DNA of 64,000 nucleotides from Candidatus Binatia bacterium (GCA_022820725.1 JAJEFA010000010.1:124001-188000); one strand, 5' to 3'. Shown: positions 25,343-33,970, counted from the stretch's first letter. Translations and numbers: made by a program. Notes: generated from the letters alone by a model not told the origin.

Positions 25343-25966
25343 CTAACCGGTCAGGCCAATTCGGACCTCTTCGTAACTCGGCCGGCTTTTGAGCCGCTCG
25401 GCCCAAGCCGCAACGTGTGGAAATGGACTCAGGTCGATGCCTAATTTGTCGCACAATCCAAGAAACGGGGTGAAGGTGAGATCGGCCAGACTGTAGTCGC
25501 CCATGAGATAGTCTTGATTCTGGAGCCGTTCTTCGAGTTGCGGAAAGAGCGCCTTGAGCTGGTCGGTATTCCGGGCCATACGTGCCGGGTCTTGCTCCGC
25601 TTTGGGTTTCCGGCTGGTATACAGCAGACGAATAATCGGCGGCACGAACTGGCTGTTGCACTGTTCGATGAGCAGCCGCATTTCAGCCCTGGCGGCCGGC
25701 GCCGACGGGGAGAGTGCCGGCGTGGGGTATTTGTCTTCCAGATACTCGTTACAGATGGCCGACTCATAGACCCAGGCGCCTTCTTCGGTAAGCACCGGAA
25801 CTTTCCCGTACGGGTTAATGGCAAGAAACCACGGTTCTTTTTGTTCTTTGCTCGGCAGGTCTATCAGAATGCGATCAAAGTCGAGCGCCTTTTCTTTGAG
25901 AACAATCCTTGTTCTCATGGCAAACGGTCAAGGCAGATAGTCGAACAGCTTTCTTTTGATAGTCAT
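25343..25966 (-). CDS. Glutathione S-transferase, probable selenoprotein (Sec13)
   Basis: The best start is ATG at 25966, six bases after AGGAG. The frame reads MTIKRKLFDYLP, then TGA at 25930-25928, then PFAMRTRIVLKEKALDFDRI and on to a complete two-domain GST of 207 residues. In relatives the residue at the TGA is the active-site Cys of a C-P-F-x-x-R motif (omega and stringent-starvation-like GSTs). A perfect hairpin with the features of a bacterial SECIS begins 10 nt after the TGA. An internal ATG at 25918 would give a protein without the first beta strand and catalytic residue, and it has no ribosome-binding site. I therefore read TGA as selenocysteine, although a nonsense mutation cannot be excluded. 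The thioredoxin-like domain (cis-Pro in YGKVPVLTEEG) and helical domain (GDYSLADLTFTPFLG) are intact. Confidence 0.8.
25897..25917 (-). promoter_or_regulatory. Candidate bacterial SECIS element
   Basis: On the coding strand TGAGAACAA-GGA-TTGTTCTCA forms a 9-bp perfect stem with a GGA loop. The apical loop begins 19 nt after the in-frame TGA of the GST gene. The bacterial SECIS model asks for a stem of about 4-16 bp, a loop with G in its first two positions and 16-37 nt between UGA and loop; all three are met. Such an element would recruit SelB with Sec-tRNA at the UGA. Confidence 0.75.
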
Positions 25967-26079
25967 ACCTGGCTCCTCTTCGTATTGCGCAAACCTCTTT
26001 GCATCCTGACCCTAGAAAGACCGCGAGTCTACGTCAAGCCTCTCTGCCCAGCGAGCGGGCATCTCCTCCAATAGGATCG

Positions 26080-26544
26080 CTAAATATCATACATCGGCAC
26101 GTGCGACTCGCGGCGGCGACTGGCTTCTGCCCGTTGACACATCTCCGCCACACTCACTCGGGCAAAGGCGGCCGCGATGGCCTCGCCGACTTCCAGCATA
26201 ATACCGCGCAGCCAGCAATATTCGAGACTGGCACAGTCCGCACATTTGACCGGGTTTGCGTCGGCCACACAAGGTAAAGGGGCCAGTGGGCCGTCCACCG
26301 CCCAGACAACCGTCTGTAATGAGATGGCCTGCGGGTCGCCCGATAAGGCATACCCTCCGGCCTTGCCACGCGTACTCTGGACGAGTCCTACTCGCTTGAG
26401 GGCAAGCAGCACTTGTTCCAGAAACTTTTTGGGAATGCGTTCCCGACGGGCAATCTCCTGAATGGATAACACCTCAGGAGCACCTGGCGTCCCCAGGCAG
26501 GCAAGCGCCCTGAGAGCATATTCGCTTTTCTTCGAGATTTTCAT
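26080..26544 (-). CDS. Rrf2 family transcriptional regulator with Fe-S-type cysteines
   Basis: A 154-residue Rrf2 protein. The winged helix spans residues 1-65 (KKSEYALRALACLG, IPKKFLEQVLLALKRVGLV, RGKAGGYALSG). It is followed by a cysteine cluster at C92, C101, C104 and C110, close to the IscR/NsrR/RsrR pattern that holds a 2Fe-2S or 4Fe-4S cluster. The gene is divergent from a siroheme sulfite/nitrite reductase across 188 bp, so it is probably the regulator of that gene and of itself, sensing Fe-S status, NO or sulfur supply. An inverted repeat overlaps its own promoter. Confidence 0.9.
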   Translation of the reverse strand: MKISKKSEYALRALACLGTPGAPEVLSIQEIARRERIPKKFLEQVLLALKRVGLVQSTRGKAGGYALSGDPQAISLQTVVWAVDGPLAPLPCVADANPVKCADCASLEYCWLRGIMLEVGEAIAAAFARVSVAEMCQRAEASRRRESHVPMYDI

Positions 26545-26550
26545 AAATCC

Positions 26551-26565
26551 CTACTTATTTAGTAG
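26551..26565. promoter_or_regulatory. Likely Rrf2 operator
   Basis: CTACT-TATTT-AGTAG is a perfect inverted repeat 7 bp from the start codon of the Rrf2 gene. It overlaps a minus-strand promoter: TTGACA on that strand at 26585-26580 and a -10 candidate TAAATA at 26561-26556 (18-bp spacer). A related half site, ACTTAGTAG, lies at about 26679-26687 in the leader of the divergent reductase. Both placements suit repression by the Rrf2 protein. The factor that binds is inferred. Confidence 0.55.
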
Positions 26566-26622
26566 ACAATGACTCTCTCTGTCAATCCCCGTGCGTTTCC
26601 AGATTTTTCGCCGGAAGGGTGC

Positions 26623-26650
26623 TTGACAGGCAGGGACGAATATCTATAAG
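26623..26650 (+). promoter_or_regulatory. Sigma70-type promoter of the sulfite/nitrite reductase
   Basis: TTGACA at 26623-26628 is separated by 16 bp from TATAAG at 26645-26650. Transcription would start near 26657, leaving a leader of about 75 nt that contains the ACTTAGTAG half site and ends in the AGGAG ribosome-binding site of the gene at 26733. Confidence 0.6.
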
Positions 26651-26732
26651 TAAACCCTTAAAACTATAAAAACCATAGACTTAGTAGAGCTTAAGTTCTC
26701 ATACTGAACAACTGACTCCGAGGAGACCAAGC

Positions 26733-28541
26733 ATGCATACAGCAGGCAACCAGAGGGGACGTGCAGGCACACTCGAGAACCCTGAAGTGTATCCGCATAT
26801 TCCCGGCCGTGTCATCCCAATTCTCGAAAGGGAATTCGACGATTTTGATGTGGAAGCGCAAAGGTTTCTTGATGGAGAGATAGACCGTCAGGCATTTATG
26901 GGTTTCCGGCTCCGCCAGGGCGTCTATGGACAACGGCAGCCGGACGTCCAGATGATCCGGGTCAAGCTCCCTTTTGGTGGATTTACGCCGGATCAGTTCG
27001 ACACTTTTGCTGATATCGCCGAAATTTATGCGCCGCTCAGAAAAGGCCACATCACCACCCGGCAAAATGTCCAGTTCCATTTCATTCCGCTGTTGGAATC
27101 CGCACAGATACTGCGGAGGCTGGGCGACTCCGGTTTGTCGACGCGGGAGGCGTGCGGCAACACGGTCCGGAATGTGGTGTGTGACCCCTTTGCCGGTGTC
27201 GACCCGGACGAAGCATTTGACCCCACCCCATACGTTGGCGCACTGGTCCGCTATTTTATTCGGAACGAACTGACTCAGGCCCTTCCCCGAAAATTCAAGA
27301 TCGCCTTCTCCAGCACCGAGAAAGACCGCGCGGTGACGGGCATCCACGATCTGGGCTTTATTCCTCGCCTCAAAGACGGCCATAAGGGTTTCCGCGTCTA
27401 TACCGGCGGGGGGACATCGATTCTGCCTCGGGTGGGCCGCGTGTTGTACGACTTTGTTGGGCTCGACGACTATCTCAAAGTCGCGGAAGCGGTCATCCGT
27501 ATTTTTGACCGGCAAGACGAGTTGCGCAAAAACCGCGCCCGCGCCCGGATGAAATTCTTTATCGACCGGATTGGTCTGGAGGCGTTCCGCACGCTCGTTG
27601 ACGCGGAAATGCAAGGTGACTGGGTCAACGCACGCAACTTTGATCCCGAGCCCCTGCAATGGAATGACAATGAGGAAGAGCGTGCTCCGCGAGCCCCCAT
27701 CAATCCCGGCAGCCCGAACGGCGACCACCAGGAGTTCGTCCGCTGGGCCGCAGCTAATGTACAGCCGCAACGCCAGACCGGCTTTTCGACCGCAGAAGTG
27801 AAGATCGCTCAAGGGAATCTGACACCGGAACAGTTCCACGGTGTGGCGCAGATCATGCGCGAGTTCACTGGAGGCCATGCCCGGACATCGGACGAACAGA
27901 ACGTGGTGCTGCGTTGGGTTCGGAACGAGAGCCTGTATGATGTGTGGAGTCGCTTACAAGCACTCGGTCTGGGTGAGGCCGGGGCACGCCAGATCAATGA
28001 CGTGGTGAGTTGCCCTGGGACTGACAGTTGCAAGCTCGGCATTACAAACTCCATGGGTCTGGCGCAGGCCATCCAACGGCGAGTTGAAGCCCTCGCCATA
28101 GATGATCCGCTCACCAAAAAAATCCATATCAAGATCAGCGGCTGTCCGAACGGCTGCGGACGCCACCATATTGCCGATATCGGCTTTTACGGCGCGGCCA
28201 TGAAGTTCGACAAGCATCAGGTCCCCGCCTACATCGTCATGCTGGGCGGCCAATACGACGCGGGGCAGGTCCGTATGGGCCAACGCCTGGATGTCCGTGT
28301 TCCGTCAAAACGGGTTCCCGAGGCGGTCGAACGATTCGTCCGGCATTATCAAGCACATCGCCGTGCGGACGAGGCGTTCACCGCCTTCGTCAAGCGAGTG
28401 GGGACCGACTCATTTGCAGGTCTGATTACAGACCTCTCGCTCCCGGTGACATTTGACGATGAGCATATGCACGAGTTTATCGATTGGAGCCAGAATCGCG
28501 TCTATAAGCTCGAACGCGGCGAAGGCGAGTGCACGGCCTAG
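26733..28541 (+). CDS. Ferredoxin-type siroheme nitrite/sulfite reductase
   Basis: This 602-residue protein has the two-fold nitrite/sulfite reductase architecture: two ferredoxin-like half domains (PF03460) and two siroheme/4Fe-4S domains (PF01077). The cluster ligands are near residues 426-432 (CPGTDSC) and 469-474 (SGCPNGCG). Siroheme-phosphate arginines are plausible in GHITTRQNVQFHF and RNVVCDPFAG. It would reduce sulfite to sulfide, or nitrite to ammonia, with six electrons from ferredoxin in the cytoplasm. Proximity of cysK and msrB, and an Rrf2 regulator upstream, favour sulfite assimilation. An AGGAG site supports the ATG start. Confidence 0.92.
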   Translation: MHTAGNQRGRAGTLENPEVYPHIPGRVIPILEREFDDFDVEAQRFLDGEIDRQAFMGFRLRQGVYGQRQPDVQMIRVKLPFGGFTPDQFDTFADIAEIYAPLRKGHITTRQNVQFHFIPLLESAQILRRLGDSGLSTREACGNTVRNVVCDPFAGVDPDEAFDPTPYVGALVRYFIRNELTQALPRKFKIAFSSTEKDRAVTGIHDLGFIPRLKDGHKGFRVYTGGGTSILPRVGRVLYDFVGLDDYLKVAEAVIRIFDRQDELRKNRARARMKFFIDRIGLEAFRTLVDAEMQGDWVNARNFDPEPLQWNDNEEERAPRAPINPGSPNGDHQEFVRWAAANVQPQRQTGFSTAEVKIAQGNLTPEQFHGVAQIMREFTGGHARTSDEQNVVLRWVRNESLYDVWSRLQALGLGEAGARQINDVVSCPGTDSCKLGITNSMGLAQAIQRRVEALAIDDPLTKKIHIKISGCPNGCGRHHIADIGFYGAAMKFDKHQVPAYIVMLGGQYDAGQVRMGQRLDVRVPSKRVPEAVERFVRHYQAHRRADEAFTAFVKRVGTDSFAGLITDLSLPVTFDDEHMHEFIDWSQNRVYKLERGEGECTA

Positions 28542-28585
28542 ATGCTTTGCAACAGTCAGAACTGGCACAGCTTCGCTGAAACGGC

Positions 28586-29638
28586 TTACGACTCGATGAC
28601 CTCGGCAAACGCTTGCATGAAGCGCTGCATCTGTTCGAGCGTACCGAGACTCAGCCGAAAGCTGCCGTCAATCACGGGCTTGCCCCGCATATTGCGGACC
28701 AGGATGCCTTGCTCGCGCAGTGCACTTTCAACCACCCCGCACTCTCGTGGCGGCCAGACGAGCAGGTAGTTGCCGCCCTGCCCAAAATATCGCACACCCA
28801 AACGCCGGAGCTGTTGCGTCACCCATTCCCTGGCGGCGTGGACTTGTTGAACATATTGTTCGACATAGGCGCGATCGGCGAGCGCGGCCTTTCCGGCGAT
28901 CACCGCAAAGGCGTTAATATCATAGGGGCCGGTGACACGGCTGAGCCGGCTCACCACCTCGGGCTGACCAATGGCAAAGCCCAAGCGCAACGCGGCCAGG
29001 CCCGCAGACTTGGACAGGGACTGAAGCACCACAATATTGTCCAGTTCAAGGGCGGCCGGCAGAACCGACTTCTTCGTGAAATCCGCATATAACTCGTCCA
29101 CCACAACCAGGGTGTCGGGCGCGGCGCGGGCCAATTCCAGCAAGGTCTGCGGTTCAAGCAGCGTGCCGGTTGGATTATTGGGATTGCAGATAAAACAGAG
29201 CCGGGGCGTACGCGTGAGCCGTTCGCGCATGGACTCAATCGGGAAGCTCAAGTCAGCGGGATACAGGACTTCATCCTGTTGCATGCCGTGCTGGAGGGCG
29301 CACGGCTTGTAATAACCAAAGGTCGGCGCGGTTGTCAGAAAGGTGCTCCCTTTTTCGCCGTAGACATCAAAGATGGTGTGAATGGCCGCATCCACCCCGT
29401 TAAAGGCCTCAACGTATTGGGACGGGACGTTGATGGACGCCGCATACGCCTCGTTCAGGCCGGCGTATTCCGGATAGGTCGCATAGGCATTGGGCGGCAG
29501 GCGGCGAATGGCCTCAACGACTTTCGGGCTCGGGCCAACCGTGTTTTCGTTAAAGTCGAGACGCAGCATGGGTCGCCGCCCTTCAAGCGGAGCGACATAG
29601 GGTTCAAGCTGTTCGACTTCAGACCTGGCCTTGATCAT
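28586..29638 (-). CDS. hisC: Histidinol-phosphate aminotransferase
   Basis: A 350-residue fold-type I aminotransferase of the HisC/Cobalamin CobD class. Key elements are RLDFNENTVGPSP near the N-terminus, the substrate Tyr in YATYPEY, NPNNPTG in the PLP site, the Asp in VVDELYADF, and the Schiff-base Lys in SLSKSAGLAALRLGF. HisC converts imidazole acetol phosphate and glutamate to histidinol phosphate. No other his gene is nearby, so a role on aromatic amino acids is also possible, as seen in paralogs. It is convergent with the sulfite reductase gene and is followed on the same strand after 30 bp by the LLM oxidoreductase's stop. Confidence 0.85.
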   Translation of the reverse strand: MIKARSEVEQLEPYVAPLEGRRPMLRLDFNENTVGPSPKVVEAIRRLPPNAYATYPEYAGLNEAYAASINVPSQYVEAFNGVDAAIHTIFDVYGEKGSTFLTTAPTFGYYKPCALQHGMQQDEVLYPADLSFPIESMRERLTRTPRLCFICNPNNPTGTLLEPQTLLELARAAPDTLVVVDELYADFTKKSVLPAALELDNIVVLQSLSKSAGLAALRLGFAIGQPEVVSRLSRVTGPYDINAFAVIAGKAALADRAYVEQYVQQVHAAREWVTQQLRRLGVRYFGQGGNYLLVWPPRECGVVESALREQGILVRNMRGKPVIDGSFRLSLGTLEQMQRFMQAFAEVIES

Positions 29639-29668
29639 GACCCTGCGATCCAGTGATTCCGTCGGCCG

Positions 29669-30592
29669 CTACACAAAATGGGGCAGGATGTCTTGTCCAT
29701 AGTGTTCAAGCTGAGACGGAATGTCGGCCGGCGGGCAGATCGGCCGGAGCACAAATTTGTCGCAACCGACTTCGACAAAGCGCTCGATCTGCTCCACGCA
29801 CTCCTGGGCTGAGCCAATCAGCGAACGCCGCATGATGGCCTCCGGATCAACCCGCAGGCCGTGGAAGAACGGATCAACCGTCTTCATGGCCGCGGCCCGG
29901 TCGTCACACACATGCGTAAAGAGCAGGACACCGGCCTCACGCGGATCAATCGTCCGCCCGTACTCTTCCCCATACACCCTGAGCTTTTCCATATCGCGCT
30001 GAAACTCGATGGGGGAGGTCAAGGCGGGGAACCAGCCGTCCCCGAGGCGAACGACGCGTTTGAGAATCGCGTCACTCTTGCCGCCAATCCAGATATCGAG
30101 CGCGCCCTGCTTCGGTTTGGGATCAATCGTCACATCCTCAAAATGGTAGAACTCGCCATGATGCGTGACGTGCGACTCGGTCCACAGCTTGCGCAGAATC
30201 TCGATCCCTTCTTCAAGGCGACGGCCGCGGGCTTGAGGCGGCACCCCACACGCCACCAAATCGCGCGGGTCGTTGCCGCTTCCGACCGCCATGATCATCC
30301 GCCCGTTTGAAAGATAGTCGAGGGTGGCATAGGTCTTGGCCACCTGGACCGGATGGCGCGCTGGCAGGGTAAAGACGCTCGGTCCCATTTTCAGGCGGGA
30401 GGTGCGACCGGCGATCATGGCAAACAGACAGGAGATATCCAGCGTGGGGTTGAGGGTCACGATATGATCGGACAACCATAACGAATCAAGCCCGGCGGCC
30501 TCTGCCGCTGCTGCGCTGCTGCACAGGAGTTCGGGGTCAGGTAGCCCATACTTCCATTGTCCAAAGCCGATACCGATTTTTACGCCACTCAT
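29669..30592 (-). CDS. LLM class (luciferase-like) oxidoreductase, probably F420-dependent
   Basis: The ATG at 30592 follows GGAGGAGCACC, giving 307 residues. The TIM-barrel luciferase-like signatures are present: [11 protein letters not shown] at the first strand, [25 protein letters not shown], the [11 protein letters not shown] segment and [14 protein letters not shown]. This subgroup (PF00296) uses coenzyme F420 in most characterised cases, and the presence of npdG at 42706 makes F420 likely here, though FMN cannot be excluded. Substrate unknown. It is divergent from msrB across about 100 bp. Confidence 0.87.
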   Translation of the reverse strand: MSGVKIGIGFGQWKYGLPDPELLCSSAAAAEAAGLDSLWLSDHIVTLNPTLDISCLFAMIAGRTSRLKMGPSVFTLPARHPVQVAKTYATLDYLSNGRMIMAVGSGNDPRDLVACGVPPQARGRRLEEGIEILRKLWTESHVTHHGEFYHFEDVTIDPKPKQGALDIWIGGKSDAILKRVVRLGDGWFPALTSPIEFQRDMEKLRVYGEEYGRTIDPREAGVLLFTHVCDDRAAAMKTVDPFFHGLRVDPEAIMRRSLIGSAQECVEQIERFVEVGCDKFVLRPICPPADIPSQLEHYGQDILPHFV

Positions 30593-30692
30593 GGTGCTCC
30601 TCCGCGCTCTTTCCGACGGGTGCTTCTCGCTGTATATAGATGAAGCTATCAGACCGGAGCAAAGAGTACAGACCAACGAGGGGGCGTACACC

Positions 30693-31085
30693 ATGGGCGA
30701 TAAAGTCGAGAAGACCGAAGAAGAATGGCGCGCGCAGCTCACTCCCGAGCAGTTTGCCGTCTGCCGGATGAAAGCGACCGAGCGGCCGTTCTCGGGCGAA
30801 TACAACGCTTGCAAGGATGAGGGTATCTATCAGTGCGTGTGTTGCGGCACCGACCTGTTTAACTCATCCACCAAATACGAGTCGGGCAGTGGTTGGCCCA
30901 GCTTCTGGGAACCGGTGCAGCCGGACAGCGTGCGCCTGGAATCGGACCATAGCCACGGCATGATCCGGATTGAAGTGCTGTGCAACACCTGCGATGCCCA
31001 CCTCGGCCACGTTTTTGACGATGGCCCACCGCCCACCGGGCAGCGCTACTGCATGAACTCCATCTCGCTTCAACTCAAGAAGTGA
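30693..31085 (+). CDS. msrB: Peptide-methionine (R)-S-oxide reductase
   Basis: MsrB of 130 residues from the ATG at 30693, behind a GAGGGGG run. The zinc-binding cysteine pairs are Cys48/Cys51 and Cys97/Cys100 ([17 protein letters not shown]). The catalytic nucleophile is Cys120 in RYCMNS, where some other lineages carry selenocysteine. It reduces methionine-R-sulfoxide in damaged proteins with thioredoxin. No signal peptide is seen, so it is cytosolic. The cysteine synthase gene follows on the same strand after 78 bp. Confidence 0.95.
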   Translation: MGDKVEKTEEEWRAQLTPEQFAVCRMKATERPFSGEYNACKDEGIYQCVCCGTDLFNSSTKYESGSGWPSFWEPVQPDSVRLESDHSHGMIRIEVLCNTCDAHLGHVFDDGPPPTGQRYCMNSISLQLKK

Positions 31086-31163
31086 AGCAGAAGACGGGCA
31101 TCTGTCCTTACTGACAGGCTCTCTTCAGCGGCACAGAGCAGCAAGCCAGCCACGGCAATCAGG

Positions 31164-32093
31164 ATGGCTCGTTTGTTTCACGACATCACGGCAACTATTG
31201 GCCATACGCCATTAGTGCGGCTCAATCGCCTCACGCAGGACATAGAAGCGGAGGTGTATGCCAAGCTGGAGTTCTTCAATCCCCTGGGCAGCGTAAAAGA
31301 TCGTATTGGCTCCAATATGATTGCAGCTGCGGAACAGGCCGGCAAGCTCAGTGCAGAGAGTGTCATCATTGAACCGACCAGCGGTAACACCGGCATCGCC
31401 CTCGCCTTTGTTGCCGCGGCCCGGGGCTATCGGATCATCCTGACCATGCCCGACTCCATGAGCATGGAGCGGCGTAGTCTGTTGCGCCTCCTTGGCGCCG
31501 AATTGGTCCTGACGCCCGCCCGCGAAGGGATGCCCGGTGCGATTCGCAAAGCCGAAGAGCTCGCCGCAAGCATCCCCCACGCCTTTATTCCACAGCAATT
31601 TGAGAATCCGGCCAACCCGGACATTCACCGCCGGACTACGGCCCACGAGATTTGGGAGGACACCGACGGCCAAGTCGATATTTTTATCAGCGGCGTGGGC
31701 ACGGGCGGGACCATCACCGGGGTATCCGAGGCAATTAAACCCCGCAAACCGAGTTTTCAGGCCATCGCCGTCGAGCCAGCCAGTTCAGCGGTGCTCTCGG
31801 GCGGTCAGCCCGGCCCTACCCAGATTCAAGGGGTCGGTGCCGGCTTTGTCCCGGCCATCCTGAATACCGGCATTATTGATGAAATCATCACCGTCCGAGA
31901 TGAGGATGCGCTCGTCACGGCGCGCCGGCTGGCCAAACACGAGGGGATTCCTGCCGGCATCAGCAGCGGCGCCACGGTCTGGGCCACGCTCCAGGTCGCT
32001 GCCCGTCCTGAAAACGCCGGAAAAATGCTGGTTGTTATTCTGGCCAGTTCGGCTGAGCGGTATCTAAGTACAGCGTTGGTTGAGGACCTCTAG
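31164..32093 (+). CDS. cysK: Cysteine synthase A (O-acetylserine sulfhydrylase)
   Basis: A 309-residue fold-type II PLP enzyme. Lys45 in [11 protein letters not shown] binds PLP, the substrate loop is [10 protein letters not shown] at about 71-80, and the phosphate-binding loop is [11 protein letters not shown]. It joins sulfide to O-acetylserine to give cysteine. [20 protein letters not shown] and ISSGATVWA are typical of the CysK branch rather than cystathionine beta-synthase; there is no heme or CBS domain. With the siroheme reductase at 26.7 kb it provides the last two steps of sulfate assimilation in this region. Confidence 0.94.
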   Translation: MARLFHDITATIGHTPLVRLNRLTQDIEAEVYAKLEFFNPLGSVKDRIGSNMIAAAEQAGKLSAESVIIEPTSGNTGIALAFVAAARGYRIILTMPDSMSMERRSLLRLLGAELVLTPAREGMPGAIRKAEELAASIPHAFIPQQFENPANPDIHRRTTAHEIWEDTDGQVDIFISGVGTGGTITGVSEAIKPRKPSFQAIAVEPASSAVLSGGQPGPTQIQGVGAGFVPAILNTGIIDEIITVRDEDALVTARRLAKHEGIPAGISSGATVWATLQVAARPENAGKMLVVILASSAERYLSTALVEDL

Positions 32094-32108
32094 GGTGTAC
32101 GACCTCCC

Positions 32109-33023
32109 CTACCCCTTCGGCTTGACCATCTTGAAAACTTTGCGGATTACCGCCGAGGCATTCGCATACGGTGCCGCCTCGCCCATGTCCGTAATCTCCG
32201 GATACCGATCACGAATCTGTTCCGGCTGTGGAATCGCCTCGGGGTCGAACAGCACCCCGGCCGCCTCCCGGACCTCTATCTTGGCGTAATAGCCCACCCC
32301 GGCCTGAATGATATGTCCGGAGTCCGTATTGTCGGGCGCGCACAGCCAGGCGACCGCGGCGGTGACGAACTCGGGTTTCATCAACGGCGCGTATTGTGGT
32401 GTGGTTGCCGGTTCGGACATACGCGTCAGCGCAATCGGGGCAATCGCATTGACGGTGATATTATAGCGCTGGCCCTCTTCCTTGAGGGAGTTCATGAGCC
32501 CGATCAGGGCCATTTTCGCCGTCCCATAGTTGGTATGGCCGTGATTGCCGTACAGGCCGGCGGATGAGGTGGTCATCACAATACGGCCAAATCCCTTTTC
32601 TCGCATAATGGGCCAGGCCGCGTGGGTACAATAGACCGCCCCCATGAGGTGCACGTCAATCAACGACCGAAAATCATCCAGGTCCATTTTGGCAAAGCTT
32701 TTATCCCGCACGTTTCCCGCGTTGTTAATCAGGATATCCACCGTACCAAAGGCATCTAGCGCCGTTTGGATGACACGCTTCCCACCCTCTTCGGTGGCAA
32801 CCGTATCGTAATTCGCCACCGCCTCCCCACCCGCGGCCTTAATCTCTTCCACAACCGCATCAGCCACGGCTCGCGAGCCCCCGGTTCCCGCAACCGTTCC
32901 CCCAAGATCGTTCACCACCACCCTCGCCCCACGCGAAGCGAGGAAGAGAGCGTGGCTTTTCCCCAAGCCATTGCCCGCGCCGGTGACGACAGCGACTTTG
33001 TTGTCAAAACGGATGTCGTTCAC
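32109..33023 (-). CDS. SDR dehydrogenase of the 17-beta-HSD4/MFE-2 type
   Basis: A 304-residue short-chain dehydrogenase. The cofactor motif is TGAGNGLGKSHALFLASRG, NNAGNVRD marks the adenine pocket, and the catalytic set is Ser in MTTSSAGLYGNHG plus Tyr and Lys in NYGTAKMAL. The VVVNDLGGTVAGTGGS segment and long C-terminal extension are typical of the (3R)-hydroxyacyl-CoA dehydrogenase domain of multifunctional enzyme type 2. It probably oxidises a hydroxyacyl-CoA with NAD+. The neighbouring DUF433 gene is upstream on the same strand but separated only by 18 bp. Confidence 0.9.
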   Translation of the reverse strand: MNDIRFDNKVAVVTGAGNGLGKSHALFLASRGARVVVNDLGGTVAGTGGSRAVADAVVEEIKAAGGEAVANYDTVATEEGGKRVIQTALDAFGTVDILINNAGNVRDKSFAKMDLDDFRSLIDVHLMGAVYCTHAAWPIMREKGFGRIVMTTSSAGLYGNHGHTNYGTAKMALIGLMNSLKEEGQRYNITVNAIAPIALTRMSEPATTPQYAPLMKPEFVTAAVAWLCAPDNTDSGHIIQAGVGYYAKIEVREAAGVLFDPEAIPQPEQIRDRYPEITDMGEAAPYANASAVIRKVFKMVKPKG

Positions 33024-33041
33024 TTTTTTCTTCTTTCGTTC

Positions 33042-33362
33042 TCATTCTGTGGACTTGAGTGAATTCACTTTCGCTTGAATCAGAGACGGACCAAGACCGG
33101 CTTTTATCGCATCAACTTGAGAGAGCTGAGCTTGAATAGCCTGATCAAGCTCGTCCTGGTGGTCGTAATAGTAGGCAAGAGCGCTACAGATCTGGCCACG
33201 GGTCAGGTGCGGATGCTGGCGGTGTATTTCATCAACATCCCAATGGTGGGCCAAGCGATCAAGGACAACTTCGATCACCTTGGTTTTCGTGCCGGCCAAC
33301 ATCGGTACGCCATCGGGCGTGACGTTAATATGGGGATAGTCGGTTGCGAGCATATGTAGCAT
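33042..33362 (-). CDS. DUF433 domain protein (VapB45-like antitoxin candidate)
   Basis: A 106-residue protein of the DUF433 family (PF04255): ITPDGVPMLAGTKTKVIEVV-like opening, then HWDVDEIHRQHPHLTRGQIC and SALAYYYDHQDELD. The family has a winged-helix-like fold and is often encoded beside PIN-type toxins (DUF5615) as an antitoxin. No such toxin gene is next to it here; an SDR gene follows instead. A second ATG three codons in is possible. The function is assigned by family only. Confidence 0.85.
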   Translation of the reverse strand: MLHMLATDYPHINVTPDGVPMLAGTKTKVIEVVLDRLAHHWDVDEIHRQHPHLTRGQICSALAYYYDHQDELDQAIQAQLSQVDAIKAGLGPSLIQAKVNSLKSTE

Positions 33363-33565
33363 TACCTCATCTCAAAGATATTTCGTCCCTTCGGGTTCAG
33401 TCAGCATATCAGCAGACTCATAAGAGAAGCGGCGGCTAAACGCAACAAACCGGGAGCGCCAACAGTTGTAGCTTCCTCCTTCTCTAACTTTGTCAGTTTT
33501 GACAGAGAAAGAAGTGCAGCAGACATCTTTCTTGAGGGGCCACGGAGCGGAAATCCTTAATCGCG

Positions 33566-33886
33566 CTATTTTGCCGCTGTCATGTCGAGCTTCCGTGGAC
33601 TAAGCCGGTAGCCAAGGGCGTGCATAATGGCGTTGATACTCTCAAACTTCGGATTTCCCTTCTCTGAGAGTGCCTTTTGTAACCCCTTTCGAGACAGGCC
33701 GGCTTCGCGTGCGGTCGTCGTGACGCCTTTGACCTTGCTCATAGTTCGCAACGACGCCAGCAGCGCACCGGTGTTCCCATCACGCGCGTACTCCTCAAAG
33801 ATGACGGACATATACTCTTCCATCTCGTCAGGGTGGTCACGGAGGTAGTCCGCTTCTACCGTGTCTAAGGTTCTAAGGTTTCGCAT
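33566..33886 (-). CDS. Addiction-module antidote protein (HI1420/HigA-like)
   Basis: A 106-residue protein with a N-terminal helical segment (EADYLRDHPDEMEEYMSVIF) and an XRE-like helix-turn-helix (TTTAREAGLSRKGLQKALSE followed by GNPKFESINAIMHALGYRL). This is the pattern of the antidote partner in RelE/HigB-type addiction modules with toxin-first gene order. The expected toxin gene just upstream is present only as a short decayed 3' end that overlaps its start codon. The antidote therefore seems to be an orphan. Confidence 0.87.
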   Translation of the reverse strand: MRNLRTLDTVEADYLRDHPDEMEEYMSVIFEEYARDGNTGALLASLRTMSKVKGVTTTAREAGLSRKGLQKALSEKGNPKFESINAIMHALGYRLSPRKLDMTAAK

Positions 33887-33970
33887 GGCTCTGATACTCT
33901 TTCCAGTACTTTTTCGCGTTTACAATGGCGCCCTGGAACATTAACAAGCAATAACAACATATTTTCCCCT
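33873..33970 (-). pseudogene. Possible 3' remnant of a RelE/HigB-type toxin gene
   Basis: Ending at TAG 33875-33873, overlapping the antidote ATG by 14 bp, a frame encodes AIVNAKKYWKEYQSHAKP. The Lys-rich A-K-x-Y-W-x-x-Y ending is like the C-terminus of HI1419-type killer proteins. In a neighbouring frame just upstream, GENMLLLLVN resembles the conserved strand before the family's GGDK loop, which suggests a frameshift plus loss of the 5' part. The match is short and made from memory. Confidence 0.35.

Noticed and set aside
26733..28541. Dissimilatory sulfite reductase
   Set aside because: It is a single fused chain with two half domains of the assimilatory ferredoxin type; no dsrAB-like split genes or DsrC are present.
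30693..31085. Second selenoprotein candidate (MsrB)
   Set aside because: The catalytic codon is Cys (RYCMNS), with no in-frame TGA.
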